NCBI GenBank assembly: GCA_963738325.1
Contig: CAVTWD010000015.1
Coordinates: 1 to 64,000 of the forward strand
Reading direction: 5' to 3'
DNA: 64,000 nucleotides
DNA from: CAVTWD01 sp963738325
GTDB taxonomy: Bacteria > Actinomycetota > Acidimicrobiia > Acidimicrobiales > Ilumatobacteraceae
Shown: in pieces, positions 19,477-28,784 of the stretch
Layout: each line of letters starts with the position of its first letter
How positions within the stretch are numbered: the stretch's first letter is position 1
The notes under the pieces: model-generated
Told to the model about the DNA's origin: nothing
The model's database searches: none
The model's input: the letters and a program-made list of their open reading frames with translations, nothing else
Program-made: the position numbers and the translations under genes

Positions 19477-19851
19477 TCAGCTCGCTGGAGAGTGGACCCC
19501 GGAGCCCGGCGCCGTGATACCCGGGTCGCTCGGCGGCGAGCGGCGCACATGCAGCAGGATGCGGAAGTTCGCCTCGCCCACCAGTTTGGTGACCACCACA
19601 CCGGCCTCGGCCGTGAGCCGCACCGCGAACTCGACCTGCACCTCGTCGACGTGCTCGGTCGCCGCCAGGCGGCTGGCGATCGCCTGTGCGGGGGCAGCGA
19701 TGTTGTCGACGACGTCGTCGAGGCTCTGCTGGGCCGCCTCGAGCACCTGCGCGGGGCGCAAGCCTCTCACCGGCCGGGTTGAGGTGGGCTCGCCCACATC
19801 GACGAGCAGCACGCTGCCGTCCTTCCCTGCGAACGCAACCGGTTCGGTCAT
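19477..19851 (-). CDS. Trypsin-co-occurring domain (Trypco1, CU044_2847-type) protein
   Basis: 124-aa single-domain protein: GSVLLVDVGEP, then ARGLRPAQVLEAAQ-like helix, a long helix through IAAPAQAIASRLAA, and the strand pair VDEVQVEFAVRLTAEAGVVV ending EANFRILLHV. This pattern fits the CU044_2847/Trypco1 family, found beside trypsin-like or CHAT proteases and kinases in predicted conflict systems. The ATG at 19851 has GGGGAG 5 bases upstream. It is the first gene of a three-gene operon and ends 53 bp before the CHAT gene. Its molecular role is unknown; it probably acts as an adaptor or substrate for the protease. Confidence 0.75.
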   Translation of the reverse strand: MTEPVAFAGKDGSVLLVDVGEPTSTRPVRGLRPAQVLEAAQQSLDDVVDNIAAPAQAIASRLAATEHVDEVQVEFAVRLTAEAGVVVTKLVGEANFRILLHVRRSPPSDPGITAPGSGVHSPAS

Positions 19852-20021
19852 GGCAGCTCCCCGGGCTCGACCGTGGAGGGTGAGTGTAGAGCCCGGCCCG
19901 ACGGCCCCTGGGTGGAGCGCACGCCGGCCAGGAATGCCGCCACGCTGACTCCGCCTCTCGTACTCTCAGCACCCATGGGGCGGATGTCGCGCCGCCCGAC
20001 GAACCACCGGAGACCACGAGG

Positions 20022-20264
20022 ATGGACTACCTCGACATCGCCGAACACGGTCTCCTCGGTGACCTCCAGACCGCGGCGCTCGTCGCGACCGACGGGACCG
20101 TCGACTGGTTCTGCTGCCCGCGGTTCGATTCGCCGAGTGGCGGGGGGCCGTGCCGCGCTACGACCCCAAGGCCTCGCGACCACAGCGCTGTCGCGGCCGC
20201 CTCGACGTCAACTGACGCGCTGCGACCATGGACGGCACGGCACGAACCCCGGCCCCGGCCGTGA
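20022..20264 (+). pseudogene. Truncated 5' end of a GH15 (glucoamylase/trehalase-like) gene
   Basis: The first 39 codons, MDYLDIAEHGLLGDLQTAAL followed by VATDGTVDWFCCPRFDSPS, are the invariant N-terminus of actinobacterial GH15-type glycosidases, which are about 600 aa long. After FDSPS the homology stops abruptly near 20139 and an unrelated Pro/Arg-rich tail runs to a stop at 20264, 4 bases before the MFS start. No further GH15 motif is seen downstream, so this is a stub left by a deletion or rearrangement rather than a frameshift. Confidence 0.7.
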
Positions 20265-20268
20265 CGCG

Positions 20269-21954
20269 ATGACGGCGGCCGGGCGCCCCGGCGCCGGTGG
20301 CGCGCCACTCGCATCCTCCGCGCCGGGCCGCCCGGGGGCTGGTGGCGCGCCGCAGGGCTCCCCGGCGCCGGGCCGCGCCGGCGTCGTCCTCCTGTCCCTC
20401 ATCCTGGTCGCGGCCGTCGCCAACCTGAACCTGGCGGTGGCCAACGTGGCCCTGCCTGACATCGGCAAGGCCTTCGATGCCTCGCAGACGGCGCTCAACC
20501 TCGTCGCGATCGGCTACTCGCTCGGGCTCGCCGCTTCGGTGCTGTACCTCGGCGCGCTGGGCGACCGCTACGGCCGGAAGATGATGCTCGTCCTCGGCAC
20601 CGGCCTCTCCGTCCCGGCCTGCCTGCTCGCGGCCTGGGCGCCCTCGATCGAGGTGCTCATCGCGGCCCGCATCATCGGAGGGCTCTCGGCGGGCATGGCT
20701 TACCCGACGACGCTGGCTCTCATCACGGCGCTGTGGACGGGACCCGCCCGCACGAGGGCCATCGCCCTCTGGTCCGCGCTCGGAGGGGCGATATCCGCGC
20801 TCGGGCCCATGATCTCCGGAGCGCTGCTGCAGCACTTCTACTGGGGCTCGGTCTTCCTCGTGACGCTCCCCTTGGCGGGAGTGGCGCTCGTGATGGCGAT
20901 CGTCTTCGTCCCCGGCCACGTCAACGAGACGAGCGATCCCGTCGACAATCTCGGCGGCATCTTGTCGGTGGTCTTCGTGGGATCGGTGGTCCTCGCCATC
21001 AACTTCGCGCCTGTCCCGAACGAAGTGACGTTCGTGATCGGCCTCGCCGCCATCGCGATCGCGGCCGGGCTTGCCTTCGTCATCCGCCAGCGGCGCGCCA
21101 GGTTCCCCCTCTACGACCTCCGCGTGGCTGCTCGCCGCATCTTCTGGGTGGCGGCCTGCGCGGGCATCATCGTCTTCGGATCGCTGATGGGCGCCATGTT
21201 CATCGGGCAGCAGTTCCTCCAGAACGTGCTGGGGTACTCGACGCTCGAGTCCGGCGCGGCCATCCTGCCCGCCGCCATCTGCATGGTGCTCGTGGCGCCT
21301 CGGTCGGCCAAGTTGGTCATCACTCACGGCGCACGATTCACTCTCCTCGTCGGCTACACGTGCTGCCTGCTCGGCTTCGTGGTGATGCTCGTCCTGTGGA
21401 ACGAAGGCATCTCGTACTTCCAAGTCGGCCTGGGCTACGCGCTCGTCGGCGCCGGAGTGGGTTTCGCCGGCACGCCGGCGTCGCACTCCTTGACCGGATC
21501 CGTGCCGGTTGACCGCGCCGGCATGGCGTCCGGCACCGCCGACCTGCAGCGTGACCTCGGCGGAGCCATCATGCAGTCGATCTTCGGCGCGCTGCTCGCG
21601 GCCGGCTACGCCTCGGCGGTGATGAAGGCCATCGCGAGCGCCCCGAACCGCTCCCAGATCACCACGGGCATCCAGAGCGAGCTGACGAAGTCGTTCGGCA
21701 GCGCCGCCACGGTCGCGCAGCAGTATCCTCAGTACGCGAGCCAGATCACCGCCGGCGCGAAGTCCTCCTTCTTGGACGGCGCCGACTGGGCCTACACGGC
21801 GGGCATCATCGCCATCCTGGTGGGGTCGGGGATCGTCTTCTTCATGTTCCCCAAGAAGCACGAGGAGGAACGACTGCTCGCCCGCTACCACGCCGAGGAC
21901 ACCGGAGTGCCGCCCACCCGGCCTGCGGCCGCGACCGGGAGCCCGGCATCGTGA
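20269..21954 (+). CDS. MFS transporter, DHA2-like drug exporter
   Basis: 561-aa major facilitator with about 14 hydrophobic segments. After a Gly/Ala/Pro-rich cytosolic leader made of two degenerate GRPGAGGAP repeats, helix 1 begins near residue 43 (NLNLAVANVALPDIGKAF). Motif A, GALGDRYGRKMMLVLG, and the motif C-like helix 5 SALGPMISGALL place it with 14-TM proton-driven exporters. A periplasmic loop near the C-terminus (ITTGIQSELTKSFGSAATVA) is typical of DHA2 proteins. Its stop overlaps the NDH-2 GTG start by 4 bp (GTGA), so the two are translationally coupled. The substrate is unknown. Confidence 0.85.
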   Translation: MTAAGRPGAGGAPLASSAPGRPGAGGAPQGSPAPGRAGVVLLSLILVAAVANLNLAVANVALPDIGKAFDASQTALNLVAIGYSLGLAASVLYLGALGDRYGRKMMLVLGTGLSVPACLLAAWAPSIEVLIAARIIGGLSAGMAYPTTLALITALWTGPARTRAIALWSALGGAISALGPMISGALLQHFYWGSVFLVTLPLAGVALVMAIVFVPGHVNETSDPVDNLGGILSVVFVGSVVLAINFAPVPNEVTFVIGLAAIAIAAGLAFVIRQRRARFPLYDLRVAARRIFWVAACAGIIVFGSLMGAMFIGQQFLQNVLGYSTLESGAAILPAAICMVLVAPRSAKLVITHGARFTLLVGYTCCLLGFVVMLVLWNEGISYFQVGLGYALVGAGVGFAGTPASHSLTGSVPVDRAGMASGTADLQRDLGGAIMQSIFGALLAAGYASAVMKAIASAPNRSQITTGIQSELTKSFGSAATVAQQYPQYASQITAGAKSSFLDGADWAYTAGIIAILVGSGIVFFMFPKKHEEERLLARYHAEDTGVPPTRPAAATGSPAS

Positions 21955-23270
21955 TCGGGGATCCCGGGCGGCATCGGGTTGTGATCGTCGGAGGGGGGTT
22001 CGGTGGGCTGGCCGCCGCTCGCTTCCTCGGGTACGTGCCCGTGGATGTCACCCTGGTCGACCGGCGCAATCATCATCTCTTCCAGCCGCTCCTGTACCAG
22101 CTCGCCACGGGCATGCTCTCGCCCGGGCAGATCGCGATGCCGATCCGCCACATCCTCCGCAAGGCCAAGAACGTCCGGGTCGAGCTGGCCGAGGTCACCG
22201 GCTTCGACCTCGATCGCAGCCTGGTCCAGGCCACCGCCGCGGTCACCCAACGCGCCTTCGAGATCCCGTACGACAGCCTCATCGTGGCCGCGGGCGCGAC
22301 TCACTCGTACTTCGGCCAGGACCAATTCGCTCCGTTCGCCCCAGGCATGAAGACGATCGACGACGCGCTCGAGCTGCGGCGGCGGATCTTCAGCGCGTTC
22401 GAGATCGCCGAAGTGGCGACCGACCCCATCGACCGAGATCACTGGCTCACCTTCGTCGTCGTCGGCGCCGGCCCCACCGGGGTGGAGCTGGCCGGCCAGA
22501 TCCGCGAGTTGGGCGTGCGGTGCCTGGAGGGCGAATTCCGCAACTTCCACCCGCGCTCGATCCGCGTCGTGCTGGTCGACGGGGGCAAGGAGCCGCTCGC
22601 CACCTTCGGCCATCGCCTGTCCGACAAGGCGGCGGACGATCTCCAGCGGCTGGGTGTCGAGCTTCGCATGGAGGCTCGCGTCGTCAACGTCGATGCCTCA
22701 GGCGTCGACGTGGAGAAGAGCGATGGCAGCCGCGACCGCATCGAAGCCCACACGGCGGTGTGGGCGGCCGGGGTGCGCGCGTCCCGGCTGGCCGCGGAGC
22801 TCGCCACGGCCAGCGGCGCGGCTATGGACCGCGCCGGGCGCATCGAGGTGTTGCCCGACCTCAGCCTGCCGGGGCATCCCGAGGTGTTCGCCATCGGCGA
22901 CATGGCGGCGCTGGGGCACCTGCCGGGCGTCGCCGAAGTGGCCCTGCAGGGCGGGCTGCATGCCGCCAACTCCATCGCGCGGCGACGCAGAGGCTTGGAG
23001 GCTCATCCCTTCAAGTACCGCGACCTCGGCAGCGTGGCCACGATCGGGCGGTTCCGGGCCATCGCCAGCGTCGGGACCATGCGCTTCAGCGGCTTCGCCG
23101 GCTGGTTCATCTGGTTCTTCATCCACCTCGGCTTCCTTACCGGGCCCGCCAACCGCATGACGACCATGCTGCGTTGGCTGCGATCGATGGTCGGGCACGG
23201 CCGGGTCGAGCGAGAGTTCAGCACGGCCCGCACCGGGGGGGACCTGAGCGTGCCAGACAAGCGGAGCTGA
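21951..23270 (+). CDS. ndh: Type II NADH:quinone oxidoreductase (NDH-2)
   Basis: 439-aa single-subunit respiratory dehydrogenase that passes electrons from NADH to quinone without pumping protons. The FAD Rossmann motif VVIVGGGFGGLAAARFL is at the N-terminus, NHHLFQPLLYQLATGMLS and the second Rossmann motif VVVGAGPTGVELAGQ follow, and FAIGDMA is the FAD-closing motif. The C-terminal FAGWFIWFFIHLGFL and a following amphipathic segment provide the membrane anchor. The GTG start at 21951 overlaps the MFS stop. A conserved hairpin (23450-23485) lies downstream. Confidence 0.92.
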   Translation: MIGDPGRHRVVIVGGGFGGLAAARFLGYVPVDVTLVDRRNHHLFQPLLYQLATGMLSPGQIAMPIRHILRKAKNVRVELAEVTGFDLDRSLVQATAAVTQRAFEIPYDSLIVAAGATHSYFGQDQFAPFAPGMKTIDDALELRRRIFSAFEIAEVATDPIDRDHWLTFVVVGAGPTGVELAGQIRELGVRCLEGEFRNFHPRSIRVVLVDGGKEPLATFGHRLSDKAADDLQRLGVELRMEARVVNVDASGVDVEKSDGSRDRIEAHTAVWAAGVRASRLAAELATASGAAMDRAGRIEVLPDLSLPGHPEVFAIGDMAALGHLPGVAEVALQGGLHAANSIARRRRGLEAHPFKYRDLGSVATIGRFRAIASVGTMRFSGFAGWFIWFFIHLGFLTGPANRMTTMLRWLRSMVGHGRVEREFSTARTGGDLSVPDKRS

Positions 23271-23360
23271 TCAGCAGCCCGCCTACGTCGCTCCCAATCG
23301 CCTTCATGCGGGTCGATTCGCACAGATGCGCGCGGAGTAACACGCACGAACGAGGTCGAG

Positions 23361-23450
23361 CGCCGTTTCGACGGCCCGGACGCGCCGGTTGCCGTGGCCC
23401 GGGGGCGCCGGTTCGACGGCCCGGACGTGCCGATTGGGCAGCCCGGACGC
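23361..23450. repeat. 27-bp direct repeats after ndh
   Basis: Two near-identical 27-bp copies (23361-23387 and 23406-23432, offset 45 bp, two mismatches) with core TCGACGGCCCGGACG, plus a partial third copy (CCCGGACGCGACGG) running into the adjacent terminator stem. They lie in the 232-bp gap between ndh and the small minus-strand gene; this gap shows no coding sequence. Confidence 0.6.
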
Positions 23451-23485
23451 GACGGTGGCGGGACCTCACGGCCCCGCCACCGTCG
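23450..23485. terminator. 13-bp bidirectional hairpin
   Basis: Perfect 13-bp stem (CGACGGTGGCGGG and its complement at 23473-23485) with a 10-nt loop between the convergent ends of ndh (stop 23270) and the small minus-strand gene (stop 23503). On the plus strand it is followed by GATTTG, a weak T-rich tail. Confidence 0.65.
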
Positions 23486-23502
23486 GATTTGAACAGTCTT
23501 GG

Positions 23503-23847
23503 TCAGGCCGCCTTGGCCGTGGCCACTGTGGACTTGCGAGCCTTGCGAGTCGGGGGCGTCTTCAGCTCGAGCTGCTCGAACATAGGCTTGCCGGCCTTGA
23601 ACAGCTGGCGGGCGAAGCCCACCCGCCATTCGAACAACTTGGTGGCGAACGCGATCTGGTTCTCGAACGTCTCGCTAATCGACGGCAGGTGGCCCGTGAA
23701 CGGCCATGCCGGCATCTGGGGCACGTACTCCGAGAACGTCTCGGCGAAGTCGCCTGTCACCTTGACGACGGGCTCCTCGATCCGGTCGAGCCAATCGAAG
23801 AACTCCTCCTGCCACTCCTGCGCTGTAGTCATCGTCGTGCTTGGCAT
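23503..23847 (-). CDS. Small helical protein, phasin-like, function unknown
   Basis: 114-aa hydrophilic, mostly helical protein with a Lys/Arg/Ala-rich tail (KTPPTRKARKSTVATAKAA). The body (EWQEEFFDWLDRIEEPVVKV, then TFENQIAFATKLFEWRVGFA) is rich in aromatic and acidic residues and has no membrane segment. The layout of an amphipathic helical body with an Ala/Lys tail recalls phasins or granule-associated proteins, but no definite family is recognised. The third codon of the ORF, ATG at 23847, is chosen because GGAGG lies about 8 bases upstream. A good promoter with a palindrome lies 48-75 bp upstream. Confidence 0.6.
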   Translation of the reverse strand: MPSTTMTTAQEWQEEFFDWLDRIEEPVVKVTGDFAETFSEYVPQMPAWPFTGHLPSISETFENQIAFATKLFEWRVGFARQLFKAGKPMFEQLELKTPPTRKARKSTVATAKAA

Positions 23848-23894
23848 CACCATCTACCTCCGTTGGGCGCTTGGGGGAAGCGCCTACTAACTCG

Positions 23895-23922
23895 ATAGTA
23901 CGCCGAATGCTAACTTTTGCAA
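23895..23922 (-). promoter_or_regulatory. sigma70-type promoter with overlapping inverted repeat
   Basis: On the minus strand TTGCAA (23922-23917), a 16-bp spacer and TACTAT (23900-23895), in a conspicuously A+T-rich patch. TACTA...TAGTA arms (about 23885-23900) form an inverted repeat over the -10 element, a plausible repressor site. Predicted transcription starts about 40 nt before the small helical protein gene. Confidence 0.55.
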
Positions 23923-23928
23923 GCGCCC

Positions 23929-24051
23929 GTGAGCAGGCACGATGGCCGGCCACACCTCCGGCGGGTCATGCTCGATCGCTACGGTCACCTCTATCCCGAG
24001 CAGGACGACGAGCTGATGGAGCGGCTCGAGCGTCACGCGCACGGGCGGTAG
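23929..24051 (+). pseudogene. C-terminal remnant of a tyrosine recombinase (phage-type integrase)
   Basis: A 40-codon frame ending at TAG 24049-24051 encodes RVMLDRYGHLYPEQDDELME and a short tail. The RYGHL(Y/F)P segment contains the catalytic Tyr region at the C-terminus of XerC/phage integrases. Nothing upstream encodes the other catalytic residues (RHxxR), so only the tail survives. It abuts the end of the helicase gene and marks the edge of the accessory operon. Confidence 0.6.
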
Positions 24052-24062
24052 GCATCCCGACG

Positions 24063-25674
24063 TCACAAGCGCACCCGCCCGTCAAGGCGCTTGCGGGTGG
24101 ACGCGATGTGGGCCTCGGGCAAGAGGAACCGGAGGAGTCCGGCGCTGGGTCGACCGGCCGAGAAATGAGCGACGGCATCGGCGATCTCGGTCACCTCGCT
24201 CAGGAACCCTTCATGGGCGCCGGCGGCAGGATCCTCGACGGTCCCTTCGACGAACAGAATCGCGAACCGGGCCCGCCGTCCGTCGGTCTTGCGTCGGAGA
24301 ACGCGGCCCATGCGCTGGATCATCTGCCGCCTCGACCGGCTGGCCCCGACGATGACGGCCAGGTCGGCGGCCGGGACGTCGATGCCCTCGTCGAGCACCC
24401 TGGGCGCGCTGACCGACGCGCAGAACGCCCGTTGCGAAGCTGTCGAGGATGGTGCCTCGCTCCTTGCCGGGCAGGCCCGAATGCATGACGGCAGCCGTGA
24501 CGCCGTTCCGGCTGAGCCGCCGGGCGGCGTCCTCGCTGGCTGCGACGGTCTGGGTGAACACGATCGTGCGGTCGGCGGCGCGGATCGCCGGCACCAGGGC
24601 CTCGAGCGCATCGCTCTTTCCGGAGACTCCGGCGAGAAGGCGCCGGCGGGCGGCCGCCGCCTGCCGGTACTGGCGGGCGAGCCGCGCCGGCTCGTGATCG
24701 CGTGCGCTGTCCGCCAGCGTCATCGAGCTGACGGATGAACTCGGCGAGCGGGTCCCGAACGAGCCCGTACCGCTCGATGAGGCGGACTGCGGCGTGTTTC
24801 ATCGTGTCGGTGAGCTCGTCGTACTCGGCCCGCTCGTACGGCTCGAACTGCACGGCGACCAGCGCCACCACGACGCGCGCGGCCACGCCGTCGCCGATCG
24901 CCCGGCGGTAACCCAAGTCGGTAGCAGCTGCCGCCGAAGTAGGGGTCGAGCCAAGTGAGGTCGCCATCGTCGTCGCGGGCATACGTCGCGCTCAGGCCCA
25001 GCCGACGGTCGAAGCGCGCGTCGAGCGCGAGGCGGTTGAAGGCCGACCCGTAGCGATGGCACTCGTCGGCCACCAGCAGGCCGTGGGGACGGATGGGGCG
25101 CACGTCGCTCGACCGCAACGTGTTGACGATGGCCACGACGACGTCGTGGGTCGTGAGCGAGCCGGTTCCTCCGTCGCCCAGTCGACCGATCGCGGTGCCG
25201 GCTGGCAGCCGGTCCTGCAGCACGCCGATCCATTGCTCTCTGCAGCTCTTTGGTTGGCACCAGTACGAGGGCTTGCCCACGGGCGTGAAGCTGGTCGAGC
25301 ACGGCCGCCACGCCCACCATCGTCTTGCCCGTGCCGGTCACCGCCTCCACGACGCCGCGCCGCCCTCGATCCACCCACGCGGCCATGGCTTCGGCCTGCC
25401 AGGCGTACAGCTCGAGGGAAGTGGTTGTTCGGCCTGTCGCACGACACCAAGGCCGGCAAAGGCGCGTTCGTGATCGCCAGGCGCAGCGTCGGCCAGCCAC
25501 CAGCGAGAGCGGGTCGCATCATCGCAGCGGAACCGGCCGTGGGCGGCATAGAGGTGCCGGCGCACGATCGCCTCGTCGGCGTCGAGGCCGACCCAGCGCA
25601 ACGCGACGCTGAGCTCCGCGACGGTCGACCCAGGGCTGATCACCGACGGCCGACGACAGCGCGTCAGCCAACAC
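24063..25674 (-). CDS. Superfamily 2 DEAD/DEAH-box helicase, seven frame breaks
   Basis: Last gene of the five-gene operon, about 541 aa after repair of seven CG-unit losses. The N-terminal domain (STVAELSVALRWVGLDADEA, then RRHLYAAHGRFRCDD) precedes the Q-like ELYAWQAEAMAAWV. Motif I is AVTGTGKTMV, motif II is VADECHRYG (DECH), motif III LGLSATYAR, motif V RVLDEGIDVPAAD and motif VI QRMGRVLRRK. The whole resembles XPB/SSL2-like or BREX/Shango-type helicases acting on duplex DNA. The GTG at 25674 overlaps the upstream ATPase stop by 11 bp. The stop at 24063 is 11 bp from the integrase remnant. Confidence 0.78.
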
Positions 25675-27039
25675 GCTCGCCGCCGCCCGGCCCCTCCAGG
25701 TCGGCGTCGTCGCTGAAGTCGACCGTGAGCGCGGTGGTTGCGATGTCGGGTGTGTAGTTCGGGTCGAGCCGGCGCAGATCCCATTCGCTGATCCAGGCCC
25801 GCACGTACTGGCGCATGCGGTTCGAGGGCAGCCGTTCGATCCCCGCGACATCGGGCGGGTCCCACCCATACGCCTCGGCGTGGATCTGTTTGAGCTTGGC
25901 GTAGGTGCGGTCGAGCTCGTCGCGCCCGGGCGGTTGGAGGCGCAGCTGCTCGCGTTCGATGATCCGCATCCCTGTTTCGGCGCTGTTCGCGGCGAGCTCG
26001 TCCTCGAAGGTGCCTCGCATCCGCAGCCGCTTGGGGACGAGTTCGGCGTCGTTCTTCCCGATCAGCACCTGGGCCTCGAAGTCGTCCACCGTGGCCAGTA
26101 CCGCGCAGAGCGGCGCTCCTGGATCGTCGCGGTCGCCGCGGACCCAGCGGGCGATCTCGCCGTAGGACTTGGCCCGCTGGAGCATCGTGTAGCGGCCGAT
26201 GAGCTCGACCTCGTCGAGCAACACCACCCAGCCGTGATACCCCGCCGCCTTCACGAGGCGGGACACGAAGCGGAAGCGCTGGACCGACAGATCCCGCTCC
26301 TTGATGCTGGTCAAGGGGTAGGTCGGCCGCCGCTCCGGACTCCTTGAGCCGCCGGCGGAGGTCGGCGACGGGCAACGGGTCGCCGGCCCAGAACCGGACG
26401 ATGCGGTCCGCGAACTCGGCGTCGCCGCGGGCGTACTCGTACAGGAACAGCGTGGCCGCGAACCGGCTGTCGACCGGTGCCTCGTCGCTGTGCGCCCACC
26501 GGTACAGCTCGGCGTAGGCGGGCGAGTCGAGCTTCAGTGCGATGGCGATCTCGTCGATCGCGGACCCCGGCCGGCCCGGCACGAAGCGCCTCGTCGACAG
26601 CGGCCCGGTAAACCTTGGCCGGGTCGTGCAGTGGCGTCTCCTTGGAGACCACGACCTTCGACACGACGAACCCTCGGTCGAGCGCGACATGGGCGAGGTG
26701 TTCGAGCACATGGCTCTTCCCGGAACCGAACCCGCCGCCGATCAGCATGCCGCCAGCGGCGGCGTGCCCGGGGTCGCACCTCGACGGCGTCGAGGAGTTG
26801 GCTGAACCGGTCCTCGACGCCCACTTGCAGCGAGCCGAGCACCATCACCGCGTCGCGGTTGGGCACACCCGCGCGCAGCGCTTCGAGCGCCCGCCGCCGC
26901 TGGACCACGACCTCGCTGCCGATCGCATGGTGGGAACCGGTCAGGTCCGGAGGTCCATGGTCCGCATTGGCCGAGGGTGGCCGGGCAAGCGCCAGCGTCG
27001 GCCACCCGCCGAGCGAGTGAGGCCATCAGCACCGGTCAT
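25664..27039 (-). CDS. BREX-type (BrxC/BrxD, DUF2791-like) P-loop ATPase, five frame breaks
   Basis: About 461 aa after repair. The N-terminal part has QRRRALEALRAGVPNRDAV, then Walker A GGGFGSGKSHVLEHLAHVAL, followed by SKVVVSKETPLHDPAKVYRA, the diagnostic sequence of BrxD/DUF2791 ATPases. Walker B is WVVLLDEVELIGRYT. A region with FVSRLVKAAGYHG and a C-terminal winged-helix-like part (RMRQYVRAWISEWDLRRLDP) complete it. In type 2 BREX and in Shango-like defence such ATPases work with a helicase. The ATG at 27039 overlaps the upstream stop (ATGA), so production is coupled to its paralogue. Confidence 0.78.
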
Positions 27040-27996
27040 GCCGCGCCCAGCCGGATCAGCGACGAGTACGGGTTGTCCCGGTGGCGGTCGTGGACCTCGT
27101 CGAAGATGCGCAGCTTCAATGCCTGGTAGGCATCGATACCTCGGTTGAGGGTCGGTGACGAACTCGGGCGCGGCGACGACCACCACGCAGCAGTGCGAGA
27201 GCTCGTCGGTGTTGTCAACCAGTTGGCGCAGCACCTCGTAGGCGTCGAGGACGGCCGCCTTCGTGTAGTAGAAGCCCGACCGCTCGTCCGGGCTCGGCCG
27301 CCGGGCATGGCCGAGGCGGCGGATGTCGAGTTCGAGCACGAGGCCGGCGCGGCCGTTGGCCGCCAACCAATGGGCGAGAGAGAAGAGGAGATGGCGGGCG
27401 TTGTGGCGGGCGATGCGCCGGAAGATGAGTGCGCTCTTCAGCACCGAGATCTGGCGGAGGTCGCCGTTCAGCCAGTCGAGGACGGCGGCGTGCTCGGCGT
27501 CGGCCACCTGCCCGGTGCGCAGAGCGGCCTGGCACAGGCGCAACATGGCGATGCGGAACTCCTGGACCATCCGGTAGTCGCGATGGACGAGCTGCTGGAG
27601 CTGGCGGTCGACGTCGCGCTTGAGCTCGCGGGCGTCGATGCCGTGGGCGGCGGCGACGGCATCGACCGAGAGGTCGTCCCCCTCGGCGACCGGGTATGCG
27701 GCAGCGTCCAGGGCCGTCCGGGCCATCGAGGCCGCCAGCTCGTCCCACGCGACCTGGCGGCTGACGGCGAAGAACACCTGCTCGATGAGGTGGACCTTCG
27801 TGGTGACGGCGTCGACCCGGGCCACCGCGAACCCGGCGGCCTCCCCGCGAGCCCTGAGGGCTGCGGAGAACCGCGCCGCCGCCTCCTCGTCGCCGTCGGC
27901 GGGGAGCACGAACTTGACGGCCGCCCCACCTTGGTCGACGTAGCCGTGGAGGTACTCGGCGTCGAGGAACTCGACGTAGTCGTCGACCGCGATCAT
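27036..27996 (-). CDS. BREX-type ATPase-like paralogue without visible Walker A
   Basis: About 320 aa with one break near 27152. It starts MIAVDDYVEFLDAEYLHGYV. Where an ATPase would have its P-loop the sequence reads YVDQGGAAVKFVLPADGDEE, with no GxxxxGK(S/T). The remainder (RRIARHNARHLLFSLAHWLA, AGLVLELDIRRLG, CCVVVVAAPEFVTDP) follows the Walker B and sensor layout of BrxC/BrxD proteins: LVLELDIRRL in place of LLDEVE and VVVAAPEF like a sensor strand. It is probably a catalytically inactive partner of the downstream P-loop ATPase. The ATG at 27996 and the stop at 27036 both overlap the neighbours by 4 bp. Confidence 0.65.
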
Positions 27997-28784
27997 GCCG
28001 AGCCGGCGTCGTTGAAGGCGATGCCGGCGTAGACCTTCACCTGTCCGCCCTCTCGTGACGGTGGTGAGCACACCCGAACCCCGGGTCAGCGCGCTGGCCG
28101 GCAGGCTGAGGACCCGGCCGTTCTTCGTGACCGTGACTCCGCTCTGGTCGAGGAGGTAGAGGTCGCGAGCGAACTCGGGCCTGGTGTAGTCGCGGCTGGC
28201 ACCCGGTAGGAGGGTGAGCACGCTGTAGACGCTGGCCAGCTTCACGGTGGCCCCGGGCCGCGGCGCCACCAAGTCGTATGCGGCTGGCGAGCGTTTCGAG
28301 GAACGCCTCCGGCTTGAACTTCGGAGGTCGGTCCTGGCGGTCGGCGAGGTGGCCGGCCAGCACCGATGGCCGCACTCGACGTTCCTTCTTCTTGTCGATG
28401 ACCACCGTGGCGTCGGAGGGTGAGACCTGGACGATGCTGGGGTAGCAGAGGATGCGCTGGTCGGACTCGACAGCGCGTACGCCGGCCTCGGCGGCCGCGG
28501 CCAGCAGCTCCTTCGTGTAGCCGTCCGACTCGAAGTAGGTGGTGACGTCGAAGCGCCAGGACGGACTTGAGCTCGGCGGCCGTGGCAGACGCAGCCTGGG
28601 CGAGGCGGTCGACCGCATCCACGGCCTGCTGTACGTCGCGCAGCTGGCCGGTGGTGGCCGCGGCTTTGAGCCGTTTGGCTTCGCGGACCGCGGCCAGCAA
28701 CGCCTTCAGCGCGGTGTCGGCGTCACGTTCGACGGCGTCGAGCGCCTCTTCAAGGGTGGTGGTGGATCCAGGGGTGGATGTCAT
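27993..28784 (-). CDS. Unrecognised protein of the ATPase/helicase operon, three frame breaks
   Basis: About 265 aa after repair; I recognise no family. Residues 5-75 form a likely coiled coil (LEEALDAVERDADTALKALL, AVREAKRLKAAATT). The rest is a mixed alpha/beta domain: SWRFDVTTYFESDGYTKELL, RILCYPSIVQVSPSDATVVI, then DKKKERRVRPSVLAGHLA, AYDLVAPRPGATVKLASVYS and ARDLYLLDQSGVTVTKNGR. No catalytic motif, Cys cluster or membrane segment is visible. The ATG at 28784 overlaps the preceding stop by one base (TGATG) and its stop overlaps the next ATG (ATGA). Its position between a DNA-binding protein and two ATPases suggests an adaptor. Confidence 0.6.
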
